A stretch of DNA of 64,000 bases from Pseudomonas tremae (GTDB lineage Bacteria > Pseudomonadota > Gammaproteobacteria > Pseudomonadales > Pseudomonadaceae), in the NCBI RefSeq assembly GCF_001401155.1, contig NZ_LJRO01000252.1, positions 1-64,000 on the forward strand, given 5' to 3'. Numbering within the stretch: the first letter of the stretch is position 1; the number at the start of each line of letters is the position of its first letter. Positions 18,557 through 27,541 of the stretch are shown in pieces. The notes under the pieces were generated by a model, which was not told the origin of the DNA, ran no database searches, and saw nothing but the letters and a program-made list of their open reading frames with translations. A program made the translations under genes and the position numbers.

Positions 18557-18898
18557 TCAGCGAAAGATCGGCCGAATACCCCGACACTTCGGATACGCCA
18601 CACAGCCCCAGAACTCACCGGCATTCTTGCCCGTGCGGGCCACCTTGATCATCATGATTTTTTTGCAATGCGGGCATGAAGGCGCCGACGCAGGCTTTGC
18701 TGCGTCGGGCGCACGCGGCTTCTTGTGGATACGCTGCGCAGGTGCGGCATCGACAGGCTTTGCAGATGGCGTCGGCTCTACATCAGGCGTGTCCGGCTGG
18801 TGATGAGGTTCGCGAGTTGCGGGTGTCTCCGGGCCGCGCAAGAGGTTGCGTAACTTCCTGATGAGTCCCGCCAGCGCGGACGTCGTATCGCGTTTCAT
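18557..18898 (-). CDS. Small protein with a topoisomerase-type C4 zinc finger
   Basis: About 113 residues. The C-terminal third holds CPHCKKIMMIKV followed by WGCVAYPKCRG, i.e. a four-Cys zinc ribbon of the kind found at the C-terminus of bacterial topoisomerase I. The N-terminal half is basic and then rich in Pro, Ala and Thr. A free-standing ribbon of this kind is likely to bind single-stranded DNA, but its role is unknown. The start is ambiguous: MKRDTTSALAG at 18898 is preferred (AGG 8 bases upstream); an ATG at 18946 would add 16 residues. Confidence 0.65.
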   Translation of the reverse strand: MKRDTTSALAGLIRKLRNLLRGPETPATREPHHQPDTPDVEPTPSAKPVDAAPAQRIHKKPRAPDAAKPASAPSCPHCKKIMMIKVARTGKNAGEFWGCVAYPKCRGIRPIFR

Positions 18899-19353
18899 GA
18901 AAATGCCTGAGGTCGAATGCTGTCCAGCCTGGCATGGTGCAGACATCTCCGCGGCGATGCAAACGCCAGACTTGCCCGCTTAAGCACAGGCCATTCCTTG
19001 GATAGGACGCGGAGCGTCATCTCTTTTATGGGGCGCACGTCTGCCAACTTTTGGTGCGCTCAGGCAAGTAACACGCTTGGTGAGCTGTTACTGTAAACAG
19101 TGAGTGTAATGGCTGGAAAAACAAGTTGCGTGCAATTAAATAGCCACTATTAAGATCGCTAGTCATTAACAATGAAATATAAAAACTCAATGCATTCAAG
19201 TGCCTATCAGCGACATATATGTCCTGCGATGCGTTTTCCTTATGGCTTTAATGTTAGTGCAAGATTTGGCACAAATAGGTTGCCAAGTTTCAAGCTGCGG
19301 ACTATGTTCTGGAATCGCTCAATCATGAGCCGACCATTAACAGGTGCGCAGGG
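18899..19353. other. A+T-rich intergenic region upstream of the first autotransporter
   Basis: About 450 bases without a supportable gene. The segment from about 19080 is much richer in A and T than its surroundings and probably carries the autotransporter promoter. I checked for a sigma-54 site at TGGCACAAATAGGTTGCC (around 19266), but the spacing is two bases too long. No operator is recognised. Confidence 0.5.
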
Positions 19354-22300
19354 ATGCAAAAGTCGAAGTACGTAAGTGCTGTCCGTTATTCGTTCAAGCC
19401 TGTAGCAACTGGCGCACTTTGCGTCCTGTCTTTTTCATTTGGCTGTTCGGCCTACGCCGACTACACCGAGCTAGGTAAGTCAGGTGACGCTGCCAGCTGG
19501 CGCTCGGCAGAATTCCAGAGCGATTGGGGGCTTGGCCGCATTCAGGCTGATCAAGCCTATGCCGCTGGCATTACAGGTGCAGGCATCAAGATCGGTGCGC
19601 TGGACTCGGGGTTCGACCCTTCCCACCCAGAAGCCACACCGTCCCGCTACCACGCGGTTACCGCCAGCGGCACCTACGTTGACGGCTCGCCGTTCAGCAT
19701 CACCGGCGCAATCAACCCGAACAACGATACTCACGGCACACACGTTACCGGCACCATGGGCGCAGCGCGCGATGGCGTCGGCATGCACGGCGTGGCTTAC
19801 AACGCGCAAGTCTTCGTCGGCAACACCAATCAGAATGACAGTTTCCTGTTCGGCCCCAACCCCGACCCGCGGTATTTCAAGGCGGTGTACGGCGCATTGG
19901 CCGATGCTGGCGTACGTGCCATCAACAACAGTTGGGGCAGCCAACCGGCCGACGTGACCTACGCCACCGAAGCCGGCGTGCGCGCAGCCTACGCTCAGCA
20001 CTACAACCGCGGCACCTGGCTGGACGAAGCGGCAAATGTATCGCGCAAGGGCGTGATCAATGTGTTCAGTGCTGGCAACAGCGGTTACGCCAACGCCAGC
20101 GTGCGCGCCTCTTTGCCGTATTTCGAACCGGACCTCGAAGGCCACTGGCTGGCCGTGTCGGGCCTCGACAGCAGCAACGGTCAACGCTACAACCAGTGCG
20201 GGCTGTCCAAATACTGGTGCATCACCATGCCCGGTCGGCTGGTCAACAGCACCGTGCCGGGTGGCGGTTACGGCATCAAATCCGGTACTTCGATGTCTGC
20301 ACCGCATGCGACTGGCGCACTGGCACTGGTGATGGAACGTTTCCCGTACATGACCAACGAGCAGGCGCTGCAAGTGCTGCTGACCACCGCCACCCAGCTT
20401 GACGGCTCTGTCACTCAGGCACCGACCAACAGCGTCGGTTGGGGCGTGGCGAATCTGGAGCGGGCGATGCGCGGCCCTGGTCAGTTGCTCGGCACTTTCG
20501 ACGCCAATCTCGGCTCGGGTTTGACCGACGTGTGGAGCAACAATATTTCCGATCAGGCGCTGATCCAGCGTCAGGCCGAAGACACCGCCGAGCAGGCCAC
20601 CTGGCAGCAGACGCTGGTCAGCAAAGGTTGGCAAAACGGCGTCGCCAGCAGCGCCAGCCAGCAGGATCAGGCTGATTACGCAACAGGTACCGCGCGCGCC
20701 GCAGCAGCGGCAAAACGTCAGTACCAAGGCAGCCTGATCAAATCCGGCGCGGGTCGACTGATTCTGGAGGGCGCCAACACCTACCGTGGCGACACACTGG
20801 TTAACGGCGGCTTGCTGTCGGTGAACGGCTCGCTGGTCTCGGCCGTGCAGGTCAATGCCGGAGGTACGTTGGGCGGTAATGGGCAGGTCGGTGGACTGAC
20901 TGCGCGCAACGGCGGCGTTGTCGCGCCGGGCAATTCCATCGGCACCTTGCAGGTCAATGGCAATGTCACCCTCGAGCCAGGTTCGACCTACGCCGTGGAG
21001 CTTTCTCCGACTGCGAGTGATCGCATCGTCGCCACCGGCAGCGCGACTGTAGCAGGCGCAAACATGGCGCTGGCGCTTCAAGACAACACGCCGATTGCCT
21101 TGAGCGCGGCGCCGGGTCAAAGCGTCGTGGGTCGTCAGTACGATGTGTTACAGGCCGCCAACGGCGTCAACGGACAGTTCGGCAGCGTGTCCTCCAATTA
21201 CGCCTTTCTCGGTGGCCGTCTCGATTACACAGCCACCGGCGTTGTCCTGAACGTCGAGCAGACAAACGCCTTCAGTAGCGTCGCACAAACCCCTAATCAA
21301 GCTGCCGTAGCCACCGCAGCCGAACAACTCGGCGCAGGCAACGCGGTGTACGAAAACCTGTTGCTGACTCAAAGCGCCGCCGCTGCCCTCGACAGCTTTC
21401 AGCAATTGTCCGGCGAGATTTACCCGGCGATTGGCAGCGTGCTGATCAACGACAGTCGTCAGGTCCGTGATGCCGTCGGGGAGCGCCTCGGCGCCAGCGT
21501 GTTCGGTACCGATGGCAACACCACGGCACAGGACAATGTCTGGATCAAAGCTCTGGGTGCCTGGGGCAAAACCGACTCAGGTGATGACACTGCCGGTTAC
21601 ACCTCCTCGATTGGCGGCCTGCTGGCGGGCGTCGATGGCAACGTTGCCGACGACACGCGCTTGGGCGTCGTCGCAGGTTACAGCGATAGCTCGCTGAACA
21701 TGGGCTCTGGCACGCATTCCCGAGCCTCGATAGACAGCTACCATCTGGGCGCCTACGTCGGTCACGAAATCGGCGCGCTGCGCCTGACCCTGGGTGGCAC
21801 GCACAGCTGGCATCGCATTGACGCGCAACGCGACGTGCAGGTTGGCGGTGCAGCAGGCAAAGAGAAAACTAGGCACGATGCCCAGAGTACGCAAGTCTTC
21901 ACCGAAGCGGCTTACCGCATTCACCTGCAACCCGCGACCGTCGAGCCGTTCGCCAATCTGGCTTACGTCCACCTCAACACTGAAGGTTTCACCGAGAAGG
22001 GGGATGCAGCGGCGTTGTCTGCGGGCAGTGACAACCGTGATGCGGTACTCAGCACCCTCGGCGTGCGTGCATTGAAAACCATCGCGATCACCGAGCGGCA
22101 GAAAGTCGACCTGTCCGGCAGCCTAGGCTGGCAGCACAACCTGAGCAACACCGACGCCGAACAACACCTGGCATTCGCCTCGGGTGGTGGCAGCTTCGGC
22201 ATCGAAAGCTCGCCTCTGGTCCGCGACGCCGCGCTGGTCGGTGCGCATGCCAGCATCGCGTTGAGCAAGGACGCGAAGGTCAGCCTCGATTACAGCGGGC

Positions 22301-22359
22301 AGCTGGCCAGCCGTGAAAAAAGCCACGGAGTGGGCCTGAGCCTCAACTGGCAGTTCTAA
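19354..22359 (+). CDS. Subtilisin-type autotransporter serine protease (type Va secretion)
   Basis: 1001 residues. A long signal peptide ends near SAYA at about residue 35. The S8 peptidase domain has the catalytic triad Asp84 (GALDSGFD), His127 (THGTHVTG) and Ser313 (SGTSMSAPHATG). A passenger-associated repeat follows (SGAGRLILEGANTYRGDT near 465, then GGTLGGNGQVGGLTARNGG), forming a beta-helix junction. The last 260 or so residues are an autotransporter beta-barrel starting around WIKALGAWG and ending in LNWQF with the terminal Phe needed for outer-membrane assembly. It should be exported by Sec, inserted by BAM and displayed or released as a protease. Similar autotransporter proteases occur in other fluorescent pseudomonads. 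A closely related, damaged copy follows 91 bases downstream. Confidence 0.92.
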   Translation: MQKSKYVSAVRYSFKPVATGALCVLSFSFGCSAYADYTELGKSGDAASWRSAEFQSDWGLGRIQADQAYAAGITGAGIKIGALDSGFDPSHPEATPSRYHAVTASGTYVDGSPFSITGAINPNNDTHGTHVTGTMGAARDGVGMHGVAYNAQVFVGNTNQNDSFLFGPNPDPRYFKAVYGALADAGVRAINNSWGSQPADVTYATEAGVRAAYAQHYNRGTWLDEAANVSRKGVINVFSAGNSGYANASVRASLPYFEPDLEGHWLAVSGLDSSNGQRYNQCGLSKYWCITMPGRLVNSTVPGGGYGIKSGTSMSAPHATGALALVMERFPYMTNEQALQVLLTTATQLDGSVTQAPTNSVGWGVANLERAMRGPGQLLGTFDANLGSGLTDVWSNNISDQALIQRQAEDTAEQATWQQTLVSKGWQNGVASSASQQDQADYATGTARAAAAAKRQYQGSLIKSGAGRLILEGANTYRGDTLVNGGLLSVNGSLVSAVQVNAGGTLGGNGQVGGLTARNGGVVAPGNSIGTLQVNGNVTLEPGSTYAVELSPTASDRIVATGSATVAGANMALALQDNTPIALSAAPGQSVVGRQYDVLQAANGVNGQFGSVSSNYAFLGGRLDYTATGVVLNVEQTNAFSSVAQTPNQAAVATAAEQLGAGNAVYENLLLTQSAAAALDSFQQLSGEIYPAIGSVLINDSRQVRDAVGERLGASVFGTDGNTTAQDNVWIKALGAWGKTDSGDDTAGYTSSIGGLLAGVDGNVADDTRLGVVAGYSDSSLNMGSGTHSRASIDSYHLGAYVGHEIGALRLTLGGTHSWHRIDAQRDVQVGGAAGKEKTRHDAQSTQVFTEAAYRIHLQPATVEPFANLAYVHLNTEGFTEKGDAAALSAGSDNRDAVLSTLGVRALKTIAITERQKVDLSGSLGWQHNLSNTDAEQHLAFASGGGSFGIESSPLVRDAALVGAHASIALSKDAKVSLDYSGQLASREKSHGVGLSLNWQF

Positions 22360-22390
22360 GCAGCACTCAACCCTAAACCCAAAAGAACGA

Positions 22391-22412
22391 CGCGCATGCA
22401 GATGCATGCGCG
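22391..22412. repeat. Perfect 10-base inverted repeat between the two autotransporters
   Basis: CGCGCATGCA at 22391-22400 pairs perfectly with TGCATGCGCG at 22403-22412 across two bases. In RNA this is a strong hairpin 31 bases behind the first autotransporter stop and 38 bases before the next start. It has no T-run. It may tune the ratio of the two genes, stabilise the first message, or be a protein-binding site. Confidence 0.5.
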
Positions 22413-22450
22413 CGGAGATTTGTGCGCGTTAACTAAGGATGGTGGTTTTC

Positions 22451-25400
22451 ATGAAAGATGCATCCAACACCCGCCACACCGCTGTAAAACCCCTGCACCA
22501 AGCCATTCGGGCGATCAATCGCGCCTCCTGTGGTGCGCTGGCCTGCTACCTCGCCAGCATGGGAGTGGCACATGCTGCGCCCTACGTGGAAGCCGGTCAG
22601 GCAGGCAACCCCGCCAGCTGGCGCAGTGCCGAATTCAATGCCGACTGGGGTGTTGGCGCGATCAATGCCGACCAGGCCTATGCTGCTGGTTACTCCGGCA
22701 AGGGCATCAAACTGGGCATCTTCGATCAGCCGGTCTACGCCGCGCACCCGGAGTTTTCCAGCGCCAACAAAGTGGTCAACCTGGTCACCAGCGGCATCCG
22801 CGAGTACACCGACCCTTATATCCCGGTGAAGGCGGGCGACGCGTTCCGCTACGACGGCGCGCCAAGCCTGGACTCCGGCGGCAAACTCGGCAACCACGGC
22901 ACCCACGTGGGCGGCATCGCGGGGGGCGATCGTGATGGCGGACCGATGCATGGCGTGGCCTACAACGCGCAAATCATCAGCGCCGACAACGGCGACCCGG
23001 GCCCGGAAGATGGCATCGTACTGGGCAACGACGGCGCGGTGTATCAGGCTGGCTGGAACGCATTGGTCAACAGCGGCGCAAGAGTCATCAACAACAGCTG
23101 GGGCATCGGCATCACTGATCGCTTCGACAAAGGCGGTCGCGATCCGGCATTTCCGCACTTCACGGTGCAGGACGCGCAATTGCAGTTCGACCAGATCCGC
23201 CAGATCCTCGGCAGCCGTCCGGGCGGCGCGTATCAAGGCGCTATCGACGCGGCGCACAGTGGTGTTGTCACCATCTTCGCCGCAGGTAACGACTACAACC
23301 TCAACAACCCCGACGCGATGGCCGGGCTCGGCTACTTCGTGCCGGAAATCGCCCCCAGCTGGCTGACGGTCGCCGCCTTGCAACAAAACCCCAACGCAGC
23401 CGCAGCGGCCACCACGCCGTATACGCTCAGCACCTTCTCGTCGCGTTGCGGCTACACCGCCAGCTTCTGCGTCTCGGCACCGGGCACGCGCATCTACAGT
23501 TCGGTGCTCAACGGCACCAGCCTTGCAGACCTGACCATCGGCTGGGCCAACAAGAACGGCACGTCGATGGCCGCACCGCACGTGGCCGGCAGCATGGCCG
23601 TGCTGATGGAGCGCTTTCCGTACATGACCGGCGCGCAGGTTGCCGACGTGCTGAAAACCACCGCCACCGACCTCGGCGCACCCGGTGTCGATGCGCTGTA
23701 CGGCTGGGGCATGATCAACCTCGGCAAAGCGGTCAACGGCCCAAGCATGTTCGTGACTGAGGCCGACATTCCTGCCGAGTTCCGCATCGAAGGCGCGTAC
23801 GGCGACAGCCAGTTTGTGGCTGACCTGCCTGGCGTCGGCGCAATTGTCGATGCCGGCAAACCGACCCAGCGCACCTGCAGCGGGCCGCAATGCGGACTGG
23901 ACGTATGGAGCAACAACATCTCCGGCCACGGCGGCCTGACCAAGCAAGGCATCGGCACCCTCGTGTTGACCGGCGCCAACAGCTACAGCGGCCCGACACT
24001 GGTCAATCAGGGACGTCTGGCCATCAACGGTTCGCTGGCCTCGACCGTCACCGTCAACAATGGCGGCATACTGGGCGGCAATGGCAGCGTCGCGTCGCTG
24101 ACCGCCAACCGCGGCGGTACCGTTGCGCCGGGCAACTCCATCGGCACCTTGCAAGTGGCGGGCAACCTAAATCTGGCACCGGGTTCGACCTACGCGGTCG
24201 AGTTCTCGCCCACTGCCAGCGACCGCATTGTGGTCGGCGGTATCGCGACCGTCAGCGGCGCCAACATGGCCCTCACGCCGGAAAACGACAACGCCGCACT
24301 GCTCAGCAGCAACCAGACCAGCAGCGTACTCGGCCAACAGTTCAACGTACTGCAAGCCGCTGGCGGTGTTCAGGGCCAGTTCGGCTCGGTGACAGATAAC
24401 TACGCGTTCCTTGACGGCAACCTGGCCTACAGCGGCACCGGCGTGACACTGGCGCTCGAGCGCAACGGCGACAGCTTTGCCAGCGCCGCACAAACCGACA
24501 ACCAGCGCAGCGTGGCCCAGTCCATCGAGCAAATGAGTGCGGGCAACTCAGTCTACGAGAGCATCATCCTCAGCCAGGATACCGCCAGCGCACGCCGCGC
24601 ATTCACCCAACTGTCGGGCGAGGTGCACCCGGCCATCGCCACGCAATTGATCAACGACAGCCGCCAACTGCGCGATGCCGTAGGTGATCGCCTGCGTGTA
24701 GAAGGCTTGTACGACCAGCCAGCACCGGGCAGCGAAGACAACTCGGTGTGGGTCAAGGCGCTAGGTGCCTGGGGCAAAAACAGCGGCAGCAGCGACAGCG
24801 CCAGCTCGACCTCATCCTTGGGCGGTCTGCTCGCCGGTGTCGACGGCCTGATCAGCGAGCACACCCGTTTGGGTGCGATGGCAGGTTACAGCGACACTTC
24901 ACTGAGCCTGGGTGACGACACCCACTCGCGTGCCTCGGCGGACAGCTACCACCTGGGCGCCTACATCGGCCACGAACAGGGTGCGCTGCGCCTGACCGCA
25001 GGCGCCTCGCACAGCTGGCACCGCATCGATGTGAAACGCGACCTGCAATTCGGGGTGTTCTCCGACCGCCAGAAGGTCAAGCGCGACGCCCAGTCGAGCC
25101 AGGTGTTCACCGAAGCCGCCTACCGCCTCAACCTGCAACCGCTGACACTTGAACCGTTCGCCAACCTGGCTTACGTGCACTTCGACAGCGACAGCTTCAC
25201 CGAAAAGGCGGCGCCACGGCCCTCAAAGGCAGTGACGACACCCGCGACACCGTGCTCTCGACCCTGGGCATGCGCGCCGGTAACCGCTTCAACCTCAACG
25301 ACACACAAAAACTCGACGTCTCCGCCACCCTCGGCTGGCAGCACAACCTGAGCGACACCTCGGCCGAACAACACTTGGCTTTCGCCAGCGCAGGCAACAG

Positions 25401-25566
25401 CTTCAACACCCAAAGCGTCTCCATGGACCGCGACGCCGCCGTAGTCGGCGCCCGCGCCAGCCTGGCGCTGGGCAAGGACGCGCGCATCAACCTGGACTAC
25501 AACGGGTTGCTGGGTGCGCGGGATAAAACCCACGGTGTCGGCTTGTCGCTGGATTGGCAGTTCTGA
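22451..25566 (+). pseudogene. Second subtilisin-type autotransporter, frameshifted in the beta-barrel
   Basis: A relative of the preceding protease: signal peptide ending near VAHA, triad Asp92 (LGIFDQPV), His149 (NHGTHVGG) and Ser372 (NGTSMAAPHVAG), the repeat LTKQGIGTLVLTGANSYSG, and an autotransporter barrel. The reading frame goes wrong after Glu918-Lys919: GAAAAGGCGGCGCC at 25202-25215 reads on to a stop at 25351 with unrelated residues. Adding one G (GAAAAGGGCGGC) restores the expected continuation (GGATALKGSDDTRDTVLSTLG) through to the terminal LSLDWQF, with its stop at 25564-25566. The repaired protein would have about 1038 residues. As read, the last barrel strands and the terminal Phe are lost, so outer-membrane insertion should fail. 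A sequencing error at the G-run remains possible. ATG 22451 is preferred over 22439 because AAGGA lies in front of it. Confidence 0.88.
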
Positions 25567-25574
25567 TGCATAAC

Positions 25575-25602
25575 GCCTGCGGGGTGCAGTAGCCCCGCAG
25601 GC
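25575..25602 (+). terminator. Strong hairpin behind the autotransporter pair
   Basis: GCCTGCGGGG (25575-25584) pairs with CCCCGCAGGC (25593-25602) around an 8-base loop, nine bases after the restored stop of the second autotransporter. It has no clear T-run, so it may act as a weak terminator or as an RNA-stabilising end. Confidence 0.6.
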
Positions 25603-25612
25603 TATCGCGTCC

Positions 25613-25655
25613 ATAGCTCCGCGTGGGCATGCATTTCGTGACGCTCGGCGTCACA
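25613..25655. repeat. Dispersed repeat, copy 2 (reverse orientation)
   Basis: CTCCGCGTGGGCATGCATTTCGTGACGCTCGGCGTCAC is the reverse complement of the GTGACGC...GCGTCACGAA...GCCCACGCGGAG element found at 57720 and 38761. Confidence 0.6.
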
Positions 25656-25697
25656 TTCAAGCCATCACTCATAAATCCAGGCTTCTGCCCGTAGGGC

Positions 25698-25737
25698 GTA
25701 GGAGCGAACTTGTTCGCGATCTGCCGGGAGCCGGCAG
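25698..25737. repeat. REP-like element with the GGAGCGAACTTGTTCGCG core
   Basis: GTAGGAGCGAACTTGTTCGCGA is the palindromic core of a repeat common between Pseudomonas genes (GCGAAC/GTTCGC arms). A second short inverted repeat, CTGCCGGGAGCCGGCAG, follows directly. It lies in a 360-base gap with no gene. Confidence 0.6.
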
Positions 25738-25928
25738 CAAAACCTGTGTATACGTTACGTCCTTGGCAACCAAATCTCAGATTGGCCTAGCCATGCCTCA
25801 TTGCCAAATAGGCTCATCGAACAACCCGAATTCCCAAAAGCCACCTCAAAAAACAAAATTTGATGGCTTATTACCATCATGGTAAAACCTTGCAACAGAC
25901 ATCCGTCTGCACTCGCTAAGGAATAGCC

Positions 25929-26219
25929 ATGAAAAAGACAGGGACAGGCTTCGTCGCCATACTCGCATTGCTCTGCGCCTTCTCCGCACACGCCAGAGAA
26001 ACCCAAGTCACAGACGCCTCAATCGTCAACGCCATCATCCAGGAATCCATCGACAGCTATTCCGGCAACTGCCCTTGCCCCTACAACGCTGCCCGCAACG
26101 GCAGCCGATGCGGCAAGCGCAGCGCGTATAGCCGTGAAGGAGGGGAGGCGCCCACCTGCTACAAGGAAGACGTCACCAAAGAAATGATCAACGACTATCG
26201 ACGCCGCCTGAAAGACTGA
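25929..26219 (+). CDS. Small secreted Cys-containing protein of unknown function
   Basis: 96 residues. A signal peptide (KKTGTGFVAILALLCAFSAHA) ends around residue 22. The mature part has the pattern CPCPYNAARNGSRCGKRSAYS and then GGEAPTCYKEDVTKEM, a set of four Cys that likely forms two disulfides in the periplasm. Similar small proteins with the CxCPY...CGxRSAYS pattern occur widely in Proteobacteria, often near accessory DNA. I know of no assigned function. An inverted repeat follows the stop. Confidence 0.75.
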   Translation: MKKTGTGFVAILALLCAFSAHARETQVTDASIVNAIIQESIDSYSGNCPCPYNAARNGSRCGKRSAYSREGGEAPTCYKEDVTKEMINDYRRRLKD

Positions 26220-26232
26220 TCCAGCAAAACAC

Positions 26233-26261
26233 GATGGTCGTCACCCGCCGCCACGACCATC
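26233..26261 (+). terminator. Hairpin behind the small secreted protein gene
   Basis: GATGGTCGT (26233-26241) pairs perfectly with ACGACCATC (26253-26261) around an 11-base loop, 13 bases after the stop. The T-run is poor. Confidence 0.45.
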
Positions 26262-26270
26262 ACGCGACAT

Positions 26271-26756
26271 TTAACCCAGCCGAGAGCAACCCAATCTAGA
26301 GACAGGCAACACAGCCCGCCACCACGACTTCGCCAAGCGATGCGGCCGCGCATCAGCCTGCATCTGCGGATGCGCCAACACCTTCGGCATATCCCGCAAC
26401 CGTATCCACGGCTCGCTGTGCCAGTGCAACATACTCACCGACAACCCCGGCCACTGCCGCAACCCGCGATTCTCCGCGTGATAGTGATGCACCATCATCG
26501 CGTACGTCCCCGACTCACTGACCATCAGCTCTGGCTCGGCTTCGCCGTGCAGGTCGAGCGTGATCATTCGGTGCTGGTCTGCGTCGAGCTTGCGCAGCGT
26601 CCGCTAGTTCAACGGCCAGCCGATCATGCGACCGAGATCGCGGGCGCTGAACCAGGGTTGGTTTTCGAGGAGGAGGGCGAGGAGCTGGCGGTTGTGGCGG
26701 TGGAAGGGGGTTGGGGTGTGGGGCGTTGTCTGATTTAGGCTTGCGATGTGAGGCAT
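26271..26756 (-). pseudogene. Phage-type Bro-N (antirepressor-like) gene with an in-frame amber codon
   Basis: Read from the ATG at 26756, the protein begins MPHIASLNQTTPHTP and reaches NQPWFSARDLGRMIGWPLN. It then meets TAG at 26604-26606 and continues in the same frame as RTLRKLDADQHRMITLDL, SGTYAMMVHHYHAENRGLRQW and SEPWIRLRDMP. This is a Bro-N-type DNA-binding domain as found in prophage regulators; GAG (Glu) is the likely original codon at the stop. The segment after GLRQW jumps to a C-terminal part, so an internal deletion is also possible. It is a phage relic on the left edge of the accessory island. Confidence 0.7.
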
Positions 26757-26844
26757 CTAGGTAATCTCTACATTTTTAGCTTTTTGAGAGCTAGGCGTCG
26801 GGAGCTAAGAAACCCCAATGTAGAAAAGGCCGGACGTATTCCCC

Positions 26845-27045
26845 TTGCGGGTCTTGTATTGGTCCACTCCCGACATATCAGAGATTTTAGGACGCGCAGC
26901 CGAAGGCCGCAGGTACCAAAAGCCGCATTTTATCGGAAGCGGTCAGGCCGCTACATTTGAGTTTCTTGGGCGTTTCTTAGGCGCGGTGCAAGGGTATGAG
27001 GCATTAGGTCGATGGGCAAGGTCTTATCGCGTAGGACTTTTCTGA
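26845..27045 (+). other. Unrecognised short open frame in the island's left edge
   Basis: A TTG-started frame of about 66 residues (VLYWSTPDISEILGRAAEGRRY, then EFLGRFLGAVQGYEALGRW). There is no ATG start, no clear ribosome-binding site and no family I recognise. It may be the remnant of a larger gene. Apart from it, the 337 bases between the Bro-N relic and vsr hold nothing I can support. Confidence 0.2.
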
Positions 27046-27093
27046 AAATACTCACATCAAATGCTAACGTGAGTGATGCTTAGGTTTGCGAAA

Positions 27094-27513
27094 TCACTCG
27101 TCTAGAGTCTTCTTTAGATCCTGAAGATAGGCGCTTGTATCTAGCTCTGGCGCCTTAAGCTGACACTCCCATATTATTATCGTCCTCCAGCCTAGCTGCC
27201 TGAGAGCTAAGATTGACCTAGCATCTCTAGCAACGTTCTTGGAAAATTTTTCTGTCCAGAATTCGGGTCTTGTCTTAGGCATCGTTGCGTACCGACATCC
27301 CGGGTGCCGATGCCAAAAACATCCATGTACAAATATACAGGTCTTTAGTTTCGGCAGTACAATGTCGGGATTTCCAGGTAGGTCCTTCCGATGGAGCCGG
27401 AACCGAAAACCATGAGCATGAAGAAATTTTCTCACCAACAGTTCGGGACGAGTGTTCTTCCCCCTGATACCAGACATCATTCTCGATCGCGTTGCACTGT
27501 CCACGATGTCCAT
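27094..27513 (-). CDS. vsr: Very short patch repair endonuclease Vsr
   Basis: 139 residues. Family motifs: SRMMSGIRGKNTRPELLVR near the start, GNPDIVLPK with the catalytic Asp50, and VHGCFWHRHPGC with His63, Cys65 and His68. Vsr nicks 5' of the T in T:G mismatches that arise when 5-methylcytosine is deaminated, which protects the host from mutations at sites of its own methylase. ATG 27513 is chosen because GGGGTGA precedes it; a longer reading has no support. It is divergent from the cytosine methyltransferase gene, with only 28 bases between the starts, so both promoters must overlap the neighbouring coding regions or share this gap. Confidence 0.93.
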   Translation of the reverse strand: MDIVDSATRSRMMSGIRGKNTRPELLVRKFLHAHGFRFRLHRKDLPGNPDIVLPKLKTCIFVHGCFWHRHPGCRYATMPKTRPEFWTEKFSKNVARDARSILALRQLGWRTIIIWECQLKAPELDTSAYLQDLKKTLDE

Positions 27514-27541
27514 TACGCTCACCCCTTGGCAGACTTGACAA

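Noticed and set aside
19266-19285. Possible sigma-54 promoter TGGCACAAATAGGTTGCC before the first autotransporter
   Set aside because: The distance between the TGGCAC and TTGC parts is two bases too long; this spacing is not tolerated by sigma-54.
19480-21120. Long minus-strand frames opposite the autotransporters (also 22433-24154)
   Set aside because: Antisense to clear subtilase/autotransporter genes; composition (Ala, Arg, Gly, Val) is typical of frame shadows.
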